Below are positions 4,125-5,704 of a DNA stretch of 5,704 bases, one piece after another. A model generated the notes under the pieces. That model saw only the letters and a program-made list of their open reading frames with translations, ran no database searches and had not been told where the DNA came from. A program made the translations under genes and the position numbers. Each line of letters opens with the position of its first letter. The stretch's first letter is position 1. The stretch comes from a bacterium (lineage in GTDB: Bacteria; Armatimonadota; HRBIN16), in the NCBI GenBank assembly GCA_025057335.1, contig JANWXG010000176.1:1-5704 (forward strand). The letters run 5' to 3'.

Positions 4125-5704
4125 TCGTCCCTCCGAACCAGTATGCCAGGCTCAGCCACAGCGCCACTAGCAACAGCCACACCGTGTCGCGCCACAACCA
4201 GCGTTGGGTATAAGCGCCCCGCAGGTTACCGTCGAACCCGCGCGCTCGCATAGCGCGATACACCTCCTCCTGTAGGCTCAGGCTCTTCGCCAGCAGCACC
4301 GCCGCGCTGACCCCCGCGTATCCGCGCGCCTGCTGCGCCGTGACCGCACCCACCTGCCGACTGCGCCGCGCCAGCACCATCTCCGCCAGCGTCTCCACCA
4401 GCGTGAACAGGTAGCGGTAGGTCAGCATCAGCCCCGTCACCATCAGGCGCGGCACGCGCAGAGTGCGCAGGCTGTGTAGCAGCAGATGCCAGCGAGTAGT
4501 GAGGCTCCACAGCAGCGTCGCGGTCACCGCCGCGCTCAAACGCAGCAGCAACATCAATGCCGCGAGCGCCCCCTCACGGCTTAACGCCAGCGCCTCCCAG
4601 CCAAACGGTTGCCATAGCACCCTTCCTGGCGTCACCGCCTGCAGAGTCAGCGGCAGCGCCACCAGCCCGCCAAAAAGCAGAATCGGAGCCAGAGCGCGCA
4701 GCAGGAAACCACGCACGGGCAAACGTGATACGATAATCAGAAAGATGCTACCCAGTAGCACAGCGAATGGCAACACCGGGGAGCGTGAGAGGGAGACCGT
4801 TATCAGGGTCGCCAGCAGAGCCAGCGTCTTCGCCAGCGGATGGAGCTGCTGCAGATAGCCAGACAGCCGCGCCCACTCCTCCGCCGCTACCGCACTGGCG
4901 ACCACCTCGCGCAGCTGCAGCAGCGTCCGCTCCAGCCATCTCCCTCGTGGGGAGACAGGGGACATAGAAACGGGCGGCTCCTGCCGACGCATCCAGTCGG
5001 GCAGCGCGCTGGCAGGCTGGCTACGCACCGTCGATTCTGCAGGAACGGGCGCAGGCTGGCGCACCAGCGCACGGGCAATCCACGCCGTCACCGTCGCCCC
5101 TACCGCTGCGGAGAAGATATAGCCTACTACCTCCCAGAACCTGCCTTCGCGCCCGGGCAGGGCGTAATCGGGAATAAGCGGCTTCAACACGCCTTCGCCC
5201 AGACGCAAGATGCCTGCGGGCACGTAGCCCACCAGCTGCTGTAAGGTCTCCTCATCCCATTCGCCCCAAGCTGAGCCAGTGGCTATCAGTCCTAGCGGCG
5301 TCAGCAGCAACACCAGCGCGAACACCAGCCACAGCCGAACGGGCTTATCCGCTCGCACTACCCGACGACCGCTGACCAGCTCCGGGAAGTTCCGCCACAG
5401 ATAAGCCAGCGCAGCGACAGTCACCACCGCCTCTACAGGTCCCGCCACCAACAGATGGATATGCACCATCGCGGGCACGGAGACACTGGCGCCGAAGGGG
5501 AAGTAGAGCGCGCGCCCGGATTCGTCCTGAGCGACGAGGGGCTGTATCCCCAGCATCATGCCTGTGCTGGCAGCGGAGAGCACTGACCCGAGATACGCTC
5601 CTGCTCCCGCCGCGAGCAACGCGCGCCCACTGCCCAGCTCCGACCTGCCCGCCAGCAGGCGGTAGACGCCGTAGCCCGTGAACGCTGCCACGAAGCCCAT
5701 GTTG
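4114..5704 (-). CDS. Fused ECF cobalt/nickel transporter, CbiM-CbiN-like-CbiQ (5' partial)
   Basis: This is the membrane part of an energy-coupling-factor importer for Co2+ or Ni2+. The frame stays open to the window edge. The first ATG (5700) is internal: Asn-Met-Gly there matches the middle of CbiM, so about 100 N-terminal residues, including the metal-binding N-terminus, lie outside. Numbering from that Met, residues 1-108 are the CbiM C-terminal half, with hydrophobic helices and a VHIHLLVAGPVE segment. Residues 120-212 resemble a CbiN/PDGLE region (PLGLIATGSAWGEW at 135, PDYALPG at 177, then a membrane helix). A Pro/Ser-rich linker (about 215-253) leads to a complete CbiQ T-component (about 255-528). 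This carries the two Ala-Arg coupling motifs that contact the ATPases (ARRSRQVG at 444, RARGFDG at 485). The stop overlaps the next gene by 11 bases. Family assignment is strong; the choice between cobalt and nickel is open. Confidence 0.9.
   Translation of the reverse strand, partial: NMGFVAAFTGYGVYRLLAGRSELGSGRALLAAGAGAYLGSVLSAASTGMMLGIQPLVAQDESGRALYFPFGASVSVPAMVHIHLLVAGPVEAVVTVAALAYLWRNFPELVSGRRVVRADKPVRLWLVFALVLLLTPLGLIATGSAWGEWDEETLQQLVGYVPAGILRLGEGVLKPLIPDYALPGREGRFWEVVGYIFSAAVGATVTAWIARALVRQPAPVPAESTVRSQPASALPDWMRRQEPPVSMSPVSPRGRWLERTLLQLREVVASAVAAEEWARLSGYLQQLHPLAKTLALLATLITVSLSRSPVLPFAVLLGSIFLIIVSRLPVRGFLLRALAPILLFGGLVALPLTLQAVTPGRVLWQPFGWEALALSREGALAALMLLLRLSAAVTATLLWSLTTRWHLLLHSLRTLRVPRLMVTGLMLTYRYLFTLVETLAEMVLARRSRQVGAVTAQQARGYAGVSAAVLLAKSLSLQEEVYRAMRARGFDGNLRGAYTQRWLWRDTVWLLLVALWLSLAYWFGGTNVG
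4129..4134 (-). promoter_or_regulatory. Ribosome binding site of cbiO
   Basis: GGAGGG lies 4 bases before the ATG at 4124, inside the end of the upstream transporter gene. It supports this start and coupled translation. Confidence 0.6.

Noticed and set aside
5698..5700. ATG at 5700 as the true start of the transporter gene
   Set aside because: The sequence there matches the interior of CbiM and the frame continues to the window edge, so the real start is outside.

Overview
The window is GC-rich bacterial DNA. It holds one compact block of minus-strand genes (about 5704 down to 724), followed by roughly 700 bases of non-coding DNA packed with hairpin repeats (1-723). I cannot name the species. 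The gene mix, the high GC and the stacked intergenic hairpin repeats would suit a thermophilic or environmental lineage such as Armatimonadota or Chloroflexota, but that is a low-confidence inference.

In transcription order (right to left) the block starts with the 3' part of a fused ECF-type cobalt/nickel transporter gene. It encodes the CbiM C-terminal half, a CbiN/PDGLE-like segment and a complete CbiQ, and its 5' end lies outside the window. An overlapping cbiO-type ATPase gene follows, ending in a histidine-rich tail. After a 114-base gap comes a small stand-alone NIL-domain gene. Two bases after its stop begins a ROK-family sugar kinase.

Three bases after the kinase stop codon lies a tRNA gene that I read as selenocysteine tRNA (selC). 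It has anticodon TCA, an 8-bp acceptor stem, a 6-bp D stem, a long variable arm, G73 and an encoded CCA. Twenty bases further on begins a class I SAM-dependent methyltransferase with a THUMP-like C-terminal domain. A probable intrinsic terminator overlaps the end of that gene.

The spacing suggests one transcription unit or closely coupled units: metal import, a small possible sensor domain, a sugar kinase, a Sec-tRNA and a probable RNA or nucleotide-metabolism methyltransferase. The Sec-tRNA shows that the organism probably decodes UGA as selenocysteine. No selA, selB, selD or selenoprotein gene is visible here. Nickel or cobalt import next to selC would suit a metal- and selenium-dependent metabolism, but co-location is the only evidence.

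The left 700 bases contain at least seven copies of a short hairpin repeat in both orientations. Two of these sit inside a 115-bp composite repeat present twice, 241 bases apart, and there are further unrelated palindromes. No gene was found there.
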